The notes under the pieces are model-generated. The model had not been told where the DNA came from, ran no database searches, and saw only the letters and a program-made list of their open reading frames with translations. From Clostridioides difficile (GTDB lineage: Bacteria > Bacillota > Clostridia > Peptostreptococcales > Peptostreptococcaceae): a stretch of 64,000 nt of DNA. How positions within the stretch are numbered: position 1 is the first letter of the stretch; each line of letters opens with the position of its first letter. The DNA is taken from positions 40,638 to 104,637 of the forward strand of contig JABBZI010000014.1 of the NCBI GenBank assembly GCA_012955965.1, in the 5' to 3' direction. Made by a program: the position numbers and the translations under genes. This document shows positions 1-7,637 of this stretch, piece after piece.

Positions 1-317
1 TCATCACCTTCTTTTTTAGGTATAAAACAATTAGGATGTGCAACAAGTTCGACTTTAGATAAATTATACTTATTTTTCAAAAACTTAATACCTCTTGTAT
101 GGTCATTATGTCCATGAGAAAAAACAACATGAGTCAAATTGCCTAAATCTATATCTAGTTTTTCAGCATTTGATATAAATACATCTGAATATCCTGAATC
201 AAATAAAATCCTATTGCCATCAATTTCAATATAGTAGCTTACTGCTGGCTCTCCAACAAAATATCTATCAATATATGTATTATTATCAACGAGAACTTGT
301 ATCTTTAATCTTTCCAT
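1..317 (-). CDS. MBL-fold metallohydrolase, partial (N-terminal 105 residues)
   Basis: The reading frame starts at an ATG at 315-317 and runs off the left edge of the window, so only the N-terminal part is visible. The zinc-binding signature of the metallo-beta-lactamase fold is seen as H68-G-H70-N-D72-H73, preceded by the usual beta-strand ending in a conserved Asp (LFDSG at 38-42). The start is supported by an upstream AAGGGGTGA-type ribosome binding site. It looks like the MBL subfamily often annotated as beta-ribofuranosylaminobenzene-phosphate-synthase-like, but the substrate cannot be told from this fragment. A 3' neighbour cannot be seen. Confidence 0.88.
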   Translation of the reverse strand, partial: MERLKIQVLVDNNTYIDRYFVGEPAVSYYIEIDGNRILFDSGYSDVFISNAEKLDIDLGNLTHVVFSHGHNDHTRGIKFLKNKYNLSKVELVAHPNCFIPKKEGD

Positions 318-405
318 GATAATCACCCCTTAAATTATTATTTAGTTTAATAGTACGATATCACAAAATATTTTACAATTTAATATTTTTAATTTTCACA
401 ATAAT

Positions 406-436
406 AAGGAGAACCTTACAAAGTAAAATTCTCCTT
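406..436 (-). terminator. Hairpin downstream of the rubredoxin/glutamate-synthase gene
   Basis: AAGGAGAA at 406-413 pairs with TTCTCCTT at 429-436. It lies about 65 bases after the stop of the minus-strand gene and is followed on that strand by an AT-rich but not pure T tract, so it is a moderate terminator candidate. Confidence 0.55.
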
Positions 437-500
437 ACATAAACTAACTTAACTATTATTTTTATAAATATCCATCACTTAAGATTTCTAAGCTTAAAAT

Positions 501-1943
501 TTACACATGTTGTATATTTGTATAATTTGATATTTCAGAGTTAACTGTATACAAATCATCAATGCTTAAATCATGTATATCCTTATGCCCAGAAACTCTA
601 GCAAAAGTCTTAAGTTCCTCTAAACTCACATTTAAGAAGTTTGCCACTCTATTAGCACTATTTTCTATATGTAATCTTTTTCTTAATTCTTCATCTTGAG
701 TCGCTACTCCTACAGGGCATTTACCAGAACCACATATACGATATTGTTGACATGCAGCTGCCATAAGAGCAGAACTTGCAATAGCAATTGCATCAGCTCC
801 CATAGCTAATGCCTTAACAAAATCAGTAGATACACGAAGTCCACCTGTTATAACTAAATCTATATCTAATTCATGTGTATCTATATACTTTCTAGCACGA
901 TGAAGAGCAAATATTGTTGGAATTGAAGTTGCATCTTTAAGCAATTTTGGACTTGCTCCAGTAGCTCCACCACGACCATCAATAGTCACAAAATCAGGTT
1001 TAGCATAAGCTATAAATTCCATATCCTTTTCAATATGTCCTGCTGAGATTTTAACACCAATTGGACGTCCTTCTGAAACTTCTCTAAGCTCATCTACTAG
1101 TTTCTTTAAATCTTCTTTTGATTGTATTTCCTCAAAACAAGATGGACTTATTACATCTTGACCTACAGGCTTATTTCTTACCTTCGCTATCTCTTCAGTA
1201 ACTTTTTCACCAGGAAGATGACCTCCCATACCAGGTTTTGTTCCTTGCCCAATTTTTATCTCTATAGCATCAGAATTTTTAAGGTTTTCTTCTGTAACAC
1301 TATATTTATTTGGTACATATTCAAAGATATATTTGTATGAAGCTTCTTTTTCTTCTGGTAATATACCGCCTTCTCCACTACACATAGCTGTCTTATTTTT
1401 AGCTGCACCCTTTGCTAAAGCTATTTTTAATTCTTTAGATAAAGCTCCAAATGACATGTGGGAAATATAAACAGGATTTTCTATAACCATAGGTTTTTTT
1501 GCTTTTTTTCCTATTATTGTTGTCGTATTTACTTCATCATGCTCATTTAAAGGTAATGGATTTAGTTGAGCACCCATGATTAAAATATCATCCCAAGAAA
1601 TTACTGGTAGTTTAGTTCTCATAGGTTCTATTATAGACTTCCCTGTAACGGCCATTTCGTGGATTATGTCCATATGTTTCTCAACTTCATCATCTCTTCT
1701 TAAATATGTATTTATGTAGTTTAAATCACCTGTTTTTTCGCTAGTTACTTCAACTTCATTTTCATCTATATCTTCTGTTCCCTTTTCATCTTCTTCATAG
1801 TAAACAGTACTTATCTTTCCAAAATAACTACGACCTTTTGTACATACAGGGCATTCCCAGTCTTCACTTAATTCGTCCCAAGTTTTATCATTCTTAGATT
1901 CATCATAAATATATCCACAAACACTACATTTATAAATTGACAT
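501..1943 (-). CDS. Rubredoxin-domain/FMN-binding glutamate synthase family protein
   Basis: A 480-residue protein with an N-terminal rubredoxin-type iron site (C6-x2-C9 and C31-x2-C34) fused to the FMN-binding synthase domain of glutamate synthase. The glycine-rich phosphate-binding stretches and the late Cys-containing segment ending CPVGVATQ are typical of this domain. There is no glutaminase domain, so it is not a complete GltB; related stand-alone proteins are of unclear substrate. It is the last gene of the rbr-perR-dfx run on the minus strand, 127 bases after dfx. That context suggests an electron-transfer or redox role coupled to peroxide/superoxide reduction rather than bulk glutamate synthesis. 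The ATG has a good AAGGAGAAAA site upstream. Confidence 0.85.
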   Translation of the reverse strand: MSIYKCSVCGYIYDESKNDKTWDELSEDWECPVCTKGRSYFGKISTVYYEEDEKGTEDIDENEVEVTSEKTGDLNYINTYLRRDDEVEKHMDIIHEMAVTGKSIIEPMRTKLPVISWDDILIMGAQLNPLPLNEHDEVNTTTIIGKKAKKPMVIENPVYISHMSFGALSKELKIALAKGAAKNKTAMCSGEGGILPEEKEASYKYIFEYVPNKYSVTEENLKNSDAIEIKIGQGTKPGMGGHLPGEKVTEEIAKVRNKPVGQDVISPSCFEEIQSKEDLKKLVDELREVSEGRPIGVKISAGHIEKDMEFIAYAKPDFVTIDGRGGATGASPKLLKDATSIPTIFALHRARKYIDTHELDIDLVITGGLRVSTDFVKALAMGADAIAIASSALMAAACQQYRICGSGKCPVGVATQDEELRKRLHIENSANRVANFLNVSLEELKTFARVSGHKDIHDLSIDDLYTVNSEISNYTNIQHV

Positions 1944-2009
1944 ATTATTTTCTCCTTATATTATATTGACATTAAATAAAACTAAAACTTGAATTTATAT
2001 AAATTTATA

Positions 2010-2044
2010 GGAGGCTATTTGTACAAAATACATTTATAGCCTCC
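2010..2044 (-). terminator. Hairpin between dfx and the glutamate-synthase-like gene
   Basis: GGAGGCTAT (2010-2018) pairs perfectly with ATAGCCTCC (2036-2044) around a 17-base loop, 27 bases after the dfx stop. It lacks a strong T run on the minus strand, so it may be a leaky terminator, an attenuator or an mRNA-stability hairpin that lowers expression of the last gene of the operon. Confidence 0.5.
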
Positions 2045-2070
2045 CCCTTTAAATTAAATTTATTTAAATA

Positions 2071-2457
2071 TTACAGTTCCGCCTTCCATAATCCATGTAA
2101 ATTACAGTAAGCATATGCAGAAATTACTTTATCATCATCATTCAAAGCAAATTTAACTATAGGTTCTCCATCTACTGCTAGACATTTACGTTGACCACCT
2201 TGCTCAGTCATAAGATATACCCATGCTATATGGTGTTCTTTAGTCATTGGATGAGCAACACTACTTATTTTTACAGTAACATTATTTCCATCTACTTCAA
2301 TCACAGGTACATGCTTTTCAACTGCTGCATCTGTTGTATTAGGAACAAGCTCTTTCATAGGCTTTCCACAACAGAAAACAGGTACACCACTATTTTGTAT
2401 CATTCCTATAAGGTTTCCACAAGTCTCACATATAAAAAATTTTTGTTCACTACACAT
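2071..2457 (-). CDS. dfx: Desulfoferrodoxin (class I superoxide reductase)
   Basis: A 128-residue two-domain superoxide reductase that reduces superoxide to peroxide without making oxygen, acting in the cytoplasm. The desulforedoxin centre is C10-x2-C13 with the adjacent pair C29-C30. The catalytic iron ligands are H49, H69, H75, C118 and H121, and the catalytic pair E47-K48 precedes H49. All are present, so the enzyme should be functional. Peroxide made here would be removed by the rubrerythrin encoded two genes upstream. The start ATG follows a GAGGTGA ribosome binding site, and the gene sits 37 bases after perR. Confidence 0.95.
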   Translation of the reverse strand: MCSEQKFFICETCGNLIGMIQNSGVPVFCCGKPMKELVPNTTDAAVEKHVPVIEVDGNNVTVKISSVAHPMTKEHHIAWVYLMTEQGGQRKCLAVDGEPIVKFALNDDDKVISAYAYCNLHGLWKAEL

Positions 2458-2494
2458 AAACTCACCTCATTAATTATTTTTTAGAATTTGAAAG

Positions 2495-2884
2495 TTAACC
2501 TACTTGGCTACACTTTTCACAATTATTACAAATCCCTTTAAAACTTATGTTATAAGATGTTATCTTTATGTCTGTTTCCTCTGCTATTGATTCTTTTAAA
2601 TTATTAAGAACATCAGATTCTAAATCGTACACCTCTCCACATACTTCACATACGATATGATAGTGATTATCTATTCTACCATCAAATCTATCTGGATTTC
2701 CTGGAATACTAACCTTTCTTATAAAGCCATGTTCTGTTAGCTGAGCTAAATTTCTATACACAGTTCCTAAGCTTAAATTTGGATTATCCTTTTTTAAATT
2801 TTCATATAGATAATCCGCAGTAGGGTGAACCGGATTATTTAATATTTCATTTAAAATCAGTTCTCTTTGTTTAGAAAATTTCAT
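2495..2884 (-). CDS. perR: Peroxide-responsive repressor PerR (Fur family)
   Basis: A 129-residue Fur-family repressor. A longer frame begins nine bases earlier at 2893, but its ATG touches the AAAGGA ribosome binding site, whereas the ATG at 2882-2884 has proper spacing. The five regulatory metal ligands known from Bacillus PerR are all recognisable: H20 (in HPTAD), D68, H74, H76 and D87. The Asp at 87 marks PerR rather than Fur. Two CxxC structural zinc pairs lie at C79/C82 and near the C terminus. Thr41 in the winged helix is intact. The gene lies between rbr and dfx, so the repressor is co-transcribed with its likely targets and autoregulated through the operator at 3472-3490. Confidence 0.94.
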   Translation of the reverse strand: MKFSKQRELILNEILNNPVHPTADYLYENLKKDNPNLSLGTVYRNLAQLTEHGFIRKVSIPGNPDRFDGRIDNHYHIVCEVCGEVYDLESDVLNNLKESIAEETDIKITSYNISFKGICNNCEKCSQVG

Positions 2885-2912
2885 AGTTAACATTCCTTTT
2901 TAATAATAATTT

Positions 2913-3449
2913 TTAATAGTTTTCAGCTTTTATATTGAAGTAAGCCTTTGGATGGTCACATACTGGGCATTTTTCTGGTGCTTCAGTACCTACATAAACA
3001 TGACCACAGTTTTGACATTGCCAAACAACTTCTTCATCTCTCTTAAATATTTTTCCTTCATTTAAGTTTTCTAAAAGCTTTAAGTATCTTTCTTCATGCT
3101 CTTTCTCTATTTTTCCAACAGCTTCAAATAAATAAGCTATCTTATCAAATCCTTCTTCTTTAGCTTCTTTAGCAAATTTTGCATACATGTCAGTCCATTC
3201 ATAGTTTTCACCTGCTGCTGCATCTTTTAAATTTTCTTCTGTTGAAGGCATACCATCATGTAAAAGTTTAAACCATAACTTAGCATGTTCTTTTTCATTG
3301 TTAGCAGTCTCTTCAAATATAGCAGCTATTTGATTATAACCTTCTTTTTTAGCTTTTGAAGCATAATATGTATATTTATTTCTTGCCTCTGATTCTCCTG
3401 CAAATCCTGCCATTAAATTTTTTTCTGTTTTAGTTCCTTTTAAATTCAT
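2913..3449 (-). CDS. rbr: Rubrerythrin (peroxide reductase)
   Basis: A 178-residue protein with an N-terminal ferritin-like diiron four-helix domain (about residues 1-135, with paired ExxH-type motifs such as EKEH at two places) and a C-terminal rubredoxin domain (CxxCG near 144 and CPVC near 163). Rubrerythrin reduces hydrogen peroxide to water in anaerobes. It is the first gene of the operon, with a strong GGGAGG ribosome binding site and a consensus promoter and palindromic operator directly upstream. High expression when PerR is inactive is expected. Confidence 0.95.
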   Translation of the reverse strand: MNLKGTKTEKNLMAGFAGESEARNKYTYYASKAKKEGYNQIAAIFEETANNEKEHAKLWFKLLHDGMPSTEENLKDAAAGENYEWTDMYAKFAKEAKEEGFDKIAYLFEAVGKIEKEHEERYLKLLENLNEGKIFKRDEEVVWQCQNCGHVYVGTEAPEKCPVCDHPKAYFNIKAENY

Positions 3450-3471
3450 AATTAATTCCTCCCTTTTTGAT

Positions 3472-3490
3472 AATAGTAATGATTACTATT
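3472..3490 (-). promoter_or_regulatory. Putative PerR operator (perfect 9-1-9 palindrome)
   Basis: AATAGTAAT-G-ATTACTATT is a perfect inverted repeat with a single central base, the geometry of a Fur-family box (the Bacillus PerR box is TTATAAT-N-ATTATAA; five of seven bases per half match). It lies just downstream of the -10 element of the rbr promoter, where bound repressor would block initiation. Confidence 0.8.
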
Positions 3491-3501
3491 TCTATATTTA
3501 T

Positions 3502-3530
3502 ATAATATATTAATTTCCACATTTTGTCAA
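3502..3530 (-). promoter_or_regulatory. rbr operon promoter (sigma-A type)
   Basis: On the minus strand, TTGACA (3525-3530) is followed after exactly 17 bases by TATTAT (3502-3507). The -35 box is perfect. The transcript would start about 10 bases downstream, inside or beside the palindrome at 3472-3490. Confidence 0.8.
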
Positions 3531-3943
3531 CTATATATAATATTCTTTTTTTTATTTAAATATTCTTATTTTCTAATATATTATTTAAAAACTGTATTAT
3601 ATAGTTATCCTTTACCCATAGAATTGTTTTTGTCTACAAGGTTTAATCTTCTTATGATATAAATACATTTAAAAGTTATATTATATATTTAATGAACTAC
3701 TCATCCTGTCTATTTTTATATAAAAATAAAGAGATAGTGACTAGTCACTATCTCTTTAAATAATCTCATTATTAAAATTTAGTTAATTCTTGTTTTAGTT
3801 ATAACATTACTAATAGGCTAAAATATTTTAACAATTTTCATCTAATTCTCCTAGAATCTTATGAGTATGACCAATGTACAATCATTCGGTTATTTCAACA
3901 TGATTAAACTTCTACTTTATCTTAAATCTATTTATAATAAAAA
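3531..3943. other. Intergenic region with an orphan 32-base palindrome
   Basis: About 410 AT-rich bases without a credible gene. The one striking element is a perfect inverted repeat at 3727-3758 (16-base arms meeting at the centre; core GATAGTGACT/AGTCACTATC). On the minus strand it is followed by a T-rich run, so it could be a terminator, but the minus-strand transcript arriving from the right already ends at 3944-3971. It may instead end a small unrecognised RNA or be a protein-binding site. Confidence 0.5.
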
Positions 3944-3971
3944 GGTGTCGCCCTATTCTTAGTGCGACACC
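3944..3971 (-). terminator. Terminator of the usp / IIB-like operon
   Basis: On the minus strand an 8-base stem (GGTGTCGC at 3944-3951 with GCGACACC at 3964-3971) is followed by TTTTTATTAT. It starts five bases after the stop codon of the gene ending at 3977. Confidence 0.85.
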
Positions 3972-3976
3972 CACGA

Positions 3977-4279
3977 TTAATTTAAGTCTATTAAAATTTC
4001 ACTTACTATAGATTTAGCATCTTCTATTATATACTTTGGATCAACTTCATAAAATTCTCTATCTATAAATCTGTCAATCTTATCTATACTTTCTATTGAA
4101 TCACTTGTAACAAATAATACAATAGATGCATCTTCTATATCATAAATGGAAAGTTCATTTTTTATATTATCATTCTCTTGAATTTCATAAACTAAATCAA
4201 ACCCTAAATCATTTGCAGCTTCCTTAAGAGAATTTAAACTTCTTTCACTTTCACAAACTGCTACTATCTTTTTATTCAT
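3977..4279 (-). CDS. Small protein resembling a PTS fructose-type IIB domain without the normal active site
   Basis: A 100-residue cytoplasmic protein. Its pattern (start KKIVAVC, then a helix, then a segment NELSIYDIEDASIVLF and a late DRFIDREFYEVDP) follows the fold order of PTS fructose IIB domains (KIVAVTACPTG..., NELT..DI..AD.V, RF.GKPVYEV). The usual phosphocysteine loop CPTGIAHT is missing: the only Cys is C9, followed directly by ESERSLNSL. It is therefore probably not a phosphotransfer protein and may bind a ligand or partner. It lies 21 bases after the universal-stress gene and shares its transcript. The family assignment is my alignment by eye and is tentative. Confidence 0.6.
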   Translation of the reverse strand: MNKKIVAVCESERSLNSLKEAANDLGFDLVYEIQENDNIKNELSIYDIEDASIVLFVTSDSIESIDKIDRFIDREFYEVDPKYIIEDAKSIVSEILIDLN

Positions 4280-4300
4280 ATTTCAAATACCTCACTAATT

Positions 4301-4711
4301 CTACTCCGGTACAATCATTACTATGCACTTTGCTTGTTTAACTACACTTGCTGTTACTGAACCTATAATTCTTGTAAGACCTTTTTTAGTAGATTTTGTC
4401 ATAACTATAAAATCTACATTATCTTCTTTTGCTTTTCTAATTATTTCATCTCCTGGATATCCAAAAGTAAAGTGTACTTTAACATCATACTCACCCATTA
4501 TCTCTGCTGCTTTATCCAGGATTCTTCTTCCTAAGTTCTCAGAATTCTTTATTTCTTCAGCCAGGGATATGCCATCAATAAATACTAGTTCTTTTACATT
4601 CATTATTTCTACTTCGACTTCATCTTTTTTGAATATTCCTTGTATAAATTCCAAAGAATGCATACTTCTCTCTGTCCCATCAATTGGTACTAATATTTTC
4701 TTTTTATTCAT
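4301..4711 (-). CDS. Universal stress protein (UspA family)
   Basis: A 136-residue single-domain Usp. The N-terminal strand KKILVPIDGTERS carries the conserved Asp of the nucleotide site, and the C-terminal GLTRIIGSVTASVV matches the ATP-binding G-x2-G-x9-G-S/T loop in shortened form, so ATP binding is plausible but not certain. Usp proteins are induced under starvation or redox stress. First gene of a two-gene unit; a consensus promoter is seen about 140 bases upstream. RBS AAAGGAAG. Confidence 0.88.
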   Translation of the reverse strand: MNKKKILVPIDGTERSMHSLEFIQGIFKKDEVEVEIMNVKELVFIDGISLAEEIKNSENLGRRILDKAAEIMGEYDVKVHFTFGYPGDEIIRKAKEDNVDFIVMTKSTKKGLTRIIGSVTASVVKQAKCIVMIVPE

Positions 4712-4847
4712 GTCACATCTTCCTTTCTTACTTTAAAATAATTAAGTAAAATATATATTCTAAGTTATAAAAATATATAATAAATCTTTACTTTAGGAAT
4801 TAATATTAATAATATGTATAATAATTTTAATATTTGTTATTGTGTTA

Positions 4848-4876
4848 ATTTTATAATAAATAGTTAACAGTGTCAA
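4848..4876 (-). promoter_or_regulatory. Promoter of the usp operon
   Basis: Minus strand TTGACA (4871-4876), 17-base spacer, TAAAAT (4848-4853). It implies a 5' leader of roughly 130 AT-rich bases in which I recognise no riboswitch. Confidence 0.6.
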
Positions 4877-4909
4877 TAAACAAAATTGTAATTAAAAAAA
4901 TAAAGGATG

Positions 4910-6838
4910 TTAGTCTACAAGTGCATTCTGTCTCAATAGATTTTTCAAAATGTCTTCTGGAACTGGCTTAGAAAAATAATAACCTTGTAAATATTCACAC
5001 TCCATATCAGCTAAATCTTCAGCACATTTAGCAGTCTCAACTCCTTCTGCTACAGCCTTCATATTCAATTTATTTATAAGAGCTATAATAGTTTCAACTG
5101 TAAGTTTGTGCCTATCATCTTCATTCATAGACCAAATCAAACTCTTATCTAACTTAATTATTGAGAATGGCAAAGAAAGCATATTAGTAACTCCAGAATA
5201 CGCAATTCCAAAGTCATCAAGTGAGAACTTAGCTCCTAAATTAATCAATCTCTCCATTGTTTCTTTAATTATATTAAAAGAACCTAATGCTACAGTCTCT
5301 GTAATTTCAAGTTTAAACTTAGTTGGTGATACATTGTATTTATCCATAAGATAAAGTAAGTCATCAGCCAAGTTTTTTTGCATACATTGCACTACAGAAA
5401 GATTAACAGCTATATTATCTAATTTCAAATCTTCAAAATCATCACTAGCTATAAATTTACATACCTTCTCAAAAACTACTAAGCCAATTGAGTTAATCAA
5501 ACCTGTTTGTTCTGCAATTGTTATAAATTCATCAGGAGGTATAAATCCTAAGTCTTTATGCTCCATCCTAAGTAATGCTTCAGCTGAAGTAAATCTGCCT
5601 CTACTATTAGAAAATATTGGCTGATAATACACTTCAAATCCATCATTTTCTAATGCCTCTTTTAAACAATTTTTAATTACATGTTTTTTCTTTATCTTCT
5701 CACTTATAGAGGCATCTGCGTAAATAACATGTTTTGACTCAGAACGTTTTGCTTCATGTATAGAGAAATCTATAGCCACTATGACATCCTCTGTTGTTTC
5801 AGCATTTTCGGGATAATAAACGACAGCAATACTTGTTGCCAAATTAAAGTTTATCTCTTCTACTAACCAAGGCTTTTTGAATCTTTCTTCTATTTTTTTA
5901 ATAATATCTTCTGGCTCTATACCTAGTTGACTATTTACAACAATAGAAAATATATCTCCTCCTATTCTGTATACATGATTTACATCATGTATATGAATCA
6001 AATATTTTCCAACCTCTTTTAATGCAATATCCCCATTTTTATTCCCAAAAGTTTCATTCATAAATTTAAAGTCATCAAGTGCAATTGTAATAATAAATCC
6101 TGATTGTTCAGTATTGATATTTAAATCCAACTCTTGAATAAAAGATTGTCTATTGAGTACACCTGTAAGGTCATCAATAATAAGACCTCGATTCTGCATA
6201 GAAAGATATGTCAAAAGTAAACTACATGCACATGCAGCTCCTGTAAGAAGATACTGTAAAAAAATTGCCTGTAATATAATTGCTACAACTGAAACTATAA
6301 GAAAACCTCTAATAGCCCATATTTTTGATTCATGCATTGCTTTTCTATATTTAAAAGACAAAAATGCTGAATATATTGCATAAAAGAAAAAAGATGCAAA
6401 AGTTGCAACATATCCATAACCTCGTATATAACCTGTTTCTTTTGACAATCCAAATAGAATATGTGTAAAAGGATTTGTGATAGATAAGATTATACAAATT
6501 ATGAGTGGTATAGATAAAAATAATAATCTTTTTTTCATATACCTTATATCTTGATAAATAATAGCCATAACATAAAACGATACAAGTGCTGCTGGTATTG
6601 GCAACAATAATAAATATACTTGGTTCAATAAAGCAGTAGTAAAAATCGGAATTTCATCTACATTATTTAGACAAAATGAGCCTAAAATATTTGAAATTAT
6701 AAATAAAAATGAGAATACTAAAAGTGCACAATATATTTTGTTTTGTAACGTAGGTATAAATTTACTTCTAAAAAAATATACCATTAAAAAAATGACTATA
6801 ATTGCAGAAAAAATTTCATATTCTATATGCCATACCAT
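4910..6838 (-). CDS. Membrane GGDEF-EAL protein, probable c-di-GMP phosphodiesterase
   Basis: A 642-residue protein with about seven hydrophobic segments in residues 1-215, then GGDEF and EAL domains. The GGDEF motif reads GGDIF, replacing the essential Glu, so cyclase activity is unlikely; the domain may still bind GTP. The EAL domain keeps its key elements: EALLR, NLSVVQ, LEITE, DDFG..YSG, IIKLDKS, AEGVET and LQGYYFSKP. The net activity expected is c-di-GMP hydrolysis, controlled from the membrane part. c-di-GMP controls motility, toxin and biofilm in C. difficile. Monocistronic by spacing. RBS GAGGGAAG. Confidence 0.9.
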   Translation of the reverse strand: MVWHIEYEIFSAIIVIFLMVYFFRSKFIPTLQNKIYCALLVFSFLFIISNILGSFCLNNVDEIPIFTTALLNQVYLLLLPIPAALVSFYVMAIIYQDIRYMKKRLLFLSIPLIICIILSITNPFTHILFGLSKETGYIRGYGYVATFASFFFYAIYSAFLSFKYRKAMHESKIWAIRGFLIVSVVAIILQAIFLQYLLTGAACACSLLLTYLSMQNRGLIIDDLTGVLNRQSFIQELDLNINTEQSGFIITIALDDFKFMNETFGNKNGDIALKEVGKYLIHIHDVNHVYRIGGDIFSIVVNSQLGIEPEDIIKKIEERFKKPWLVEEINFNLATSIAVVYYPENAETTEDVIVAIDFSIHEAKRSESKHVIYADASISEKIKKKHVIKNCLKEALENDGFEVYYQPIFSNSRGRFTSAEALLRMEHKDLGFIPPDEFITIAEQTGLINSIGLVVFEKVCKFIASDDFEDLKLDNIAVNLSVVQCMQKNLADDLLYLMDKYNVSPTKFKLEITETVALGSFNIIKETMERLINLGAKFSLDDFGIAYSGVTNMLSLPFSIIKLDKSLIWSMNEDDRHKLTVETIIALINKLNMKAVAEGVETAKCAEDLADMECEYLQGYYFSKPVPEDILKNLLRQNALVD

Positions 6839-7013
6839 AAACTTCCCTCACTATTAATGTTTAATTTTAATTATTTTAATAATATAATTAATTTATAATT
6901 ATATTATAATTTATCTTGAGTAATTTTATGGAAAAATTTTTATTTTATAACTTTTACACCAAATCCCCACTAAAAATCTAAATTTATTATAATTCTTATT
7001 GCGCATATAGAAA

Positions 7014-7502
7014 TTAAGCAAATAGTTCTTTTGCTTTAGTAGCAATTCTTTCACCAAATATTACTGCCTTCTCATTTTGTACTTCTGGTCCTTCAACTGA
7101 ATGTACATGACCTAAATGGATAAATGGTTTCCCTAAAGAGCCTCCTCCAGAGTACACAAGCATGCCTTTTACCATCAAGTGACCTACTATAGTAAGTATA
7201 GCAACATCTGGACCTCCACAAACATAGTCACATGTAGCAAAAACAGCCCCTAATTTTCCAGCTAAGTTGATTTTTTTTGAATCTTCATCAAACCATTTTT
7301 TTACTTCCCAAGTTGTATTTGCTAAATAAGTTGGTGTTCCAAATATTACTGCCTTACTTTCACTTAAATACGCTGAGTCAATATTGTCGAATCTCATGAG
7401 TTTAACTTCTACTCCATCCACTTTTTTAGCTCCATCTTCTATCAGCTTAGCTACCTTTTCTGTGTTTCCACTTCTTGTTTGATATAATATAGTAATCTTC
7501 AA
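7014..7502 (-). CDS. Flavodoxin-like FMN protein (WrbA/NAD(P)H-dependent reductase type)
   Basis: A 162-residue protein with the FMN phosphate loop YQTRSGNTEKVA near the N terminus, a second FMN contact GTPTYLANTTWEVK, and a GG-rich third loop. An upstream-extended frame begins at 7547, but the strong AAGGGGGAA ribosome binding site lies inside that extension. Correct spacing points to a TTG start at 7500-7502 giving LKITILYQ. The protein probably carries electrons or reduces quinones in the cytoplasm. It stands alone between two unrelated genes; no partner is evident. Confidence 0.82.
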   Translation of the reverse strand: MKITILYQTRSGNTEKVAKLIEDGAKKVDGVEVKLMRFDNIDSAYLSESKAVIFGTPTYLANTTWEVKKWFDEDSKKINLAGKLGAVFATCDYVCGGPDVAILTIVGHLMVKGMLVYSGGGSLGKPFIHLGHVHSVEGPEVQNEKAVIFGERIATKAKELFA

Positions 7503-7637
7503 CTTTAATTCCCCCTTATTTAATAAAAATAATTTATTATATGTCAAATTATAGCACTAATTTTGCTATACTACAAAGAACTAGTCGATTATTTTTTTAT
7601 TAACTATTCAATTAAAAAAATACCTAAATTTATTGCT

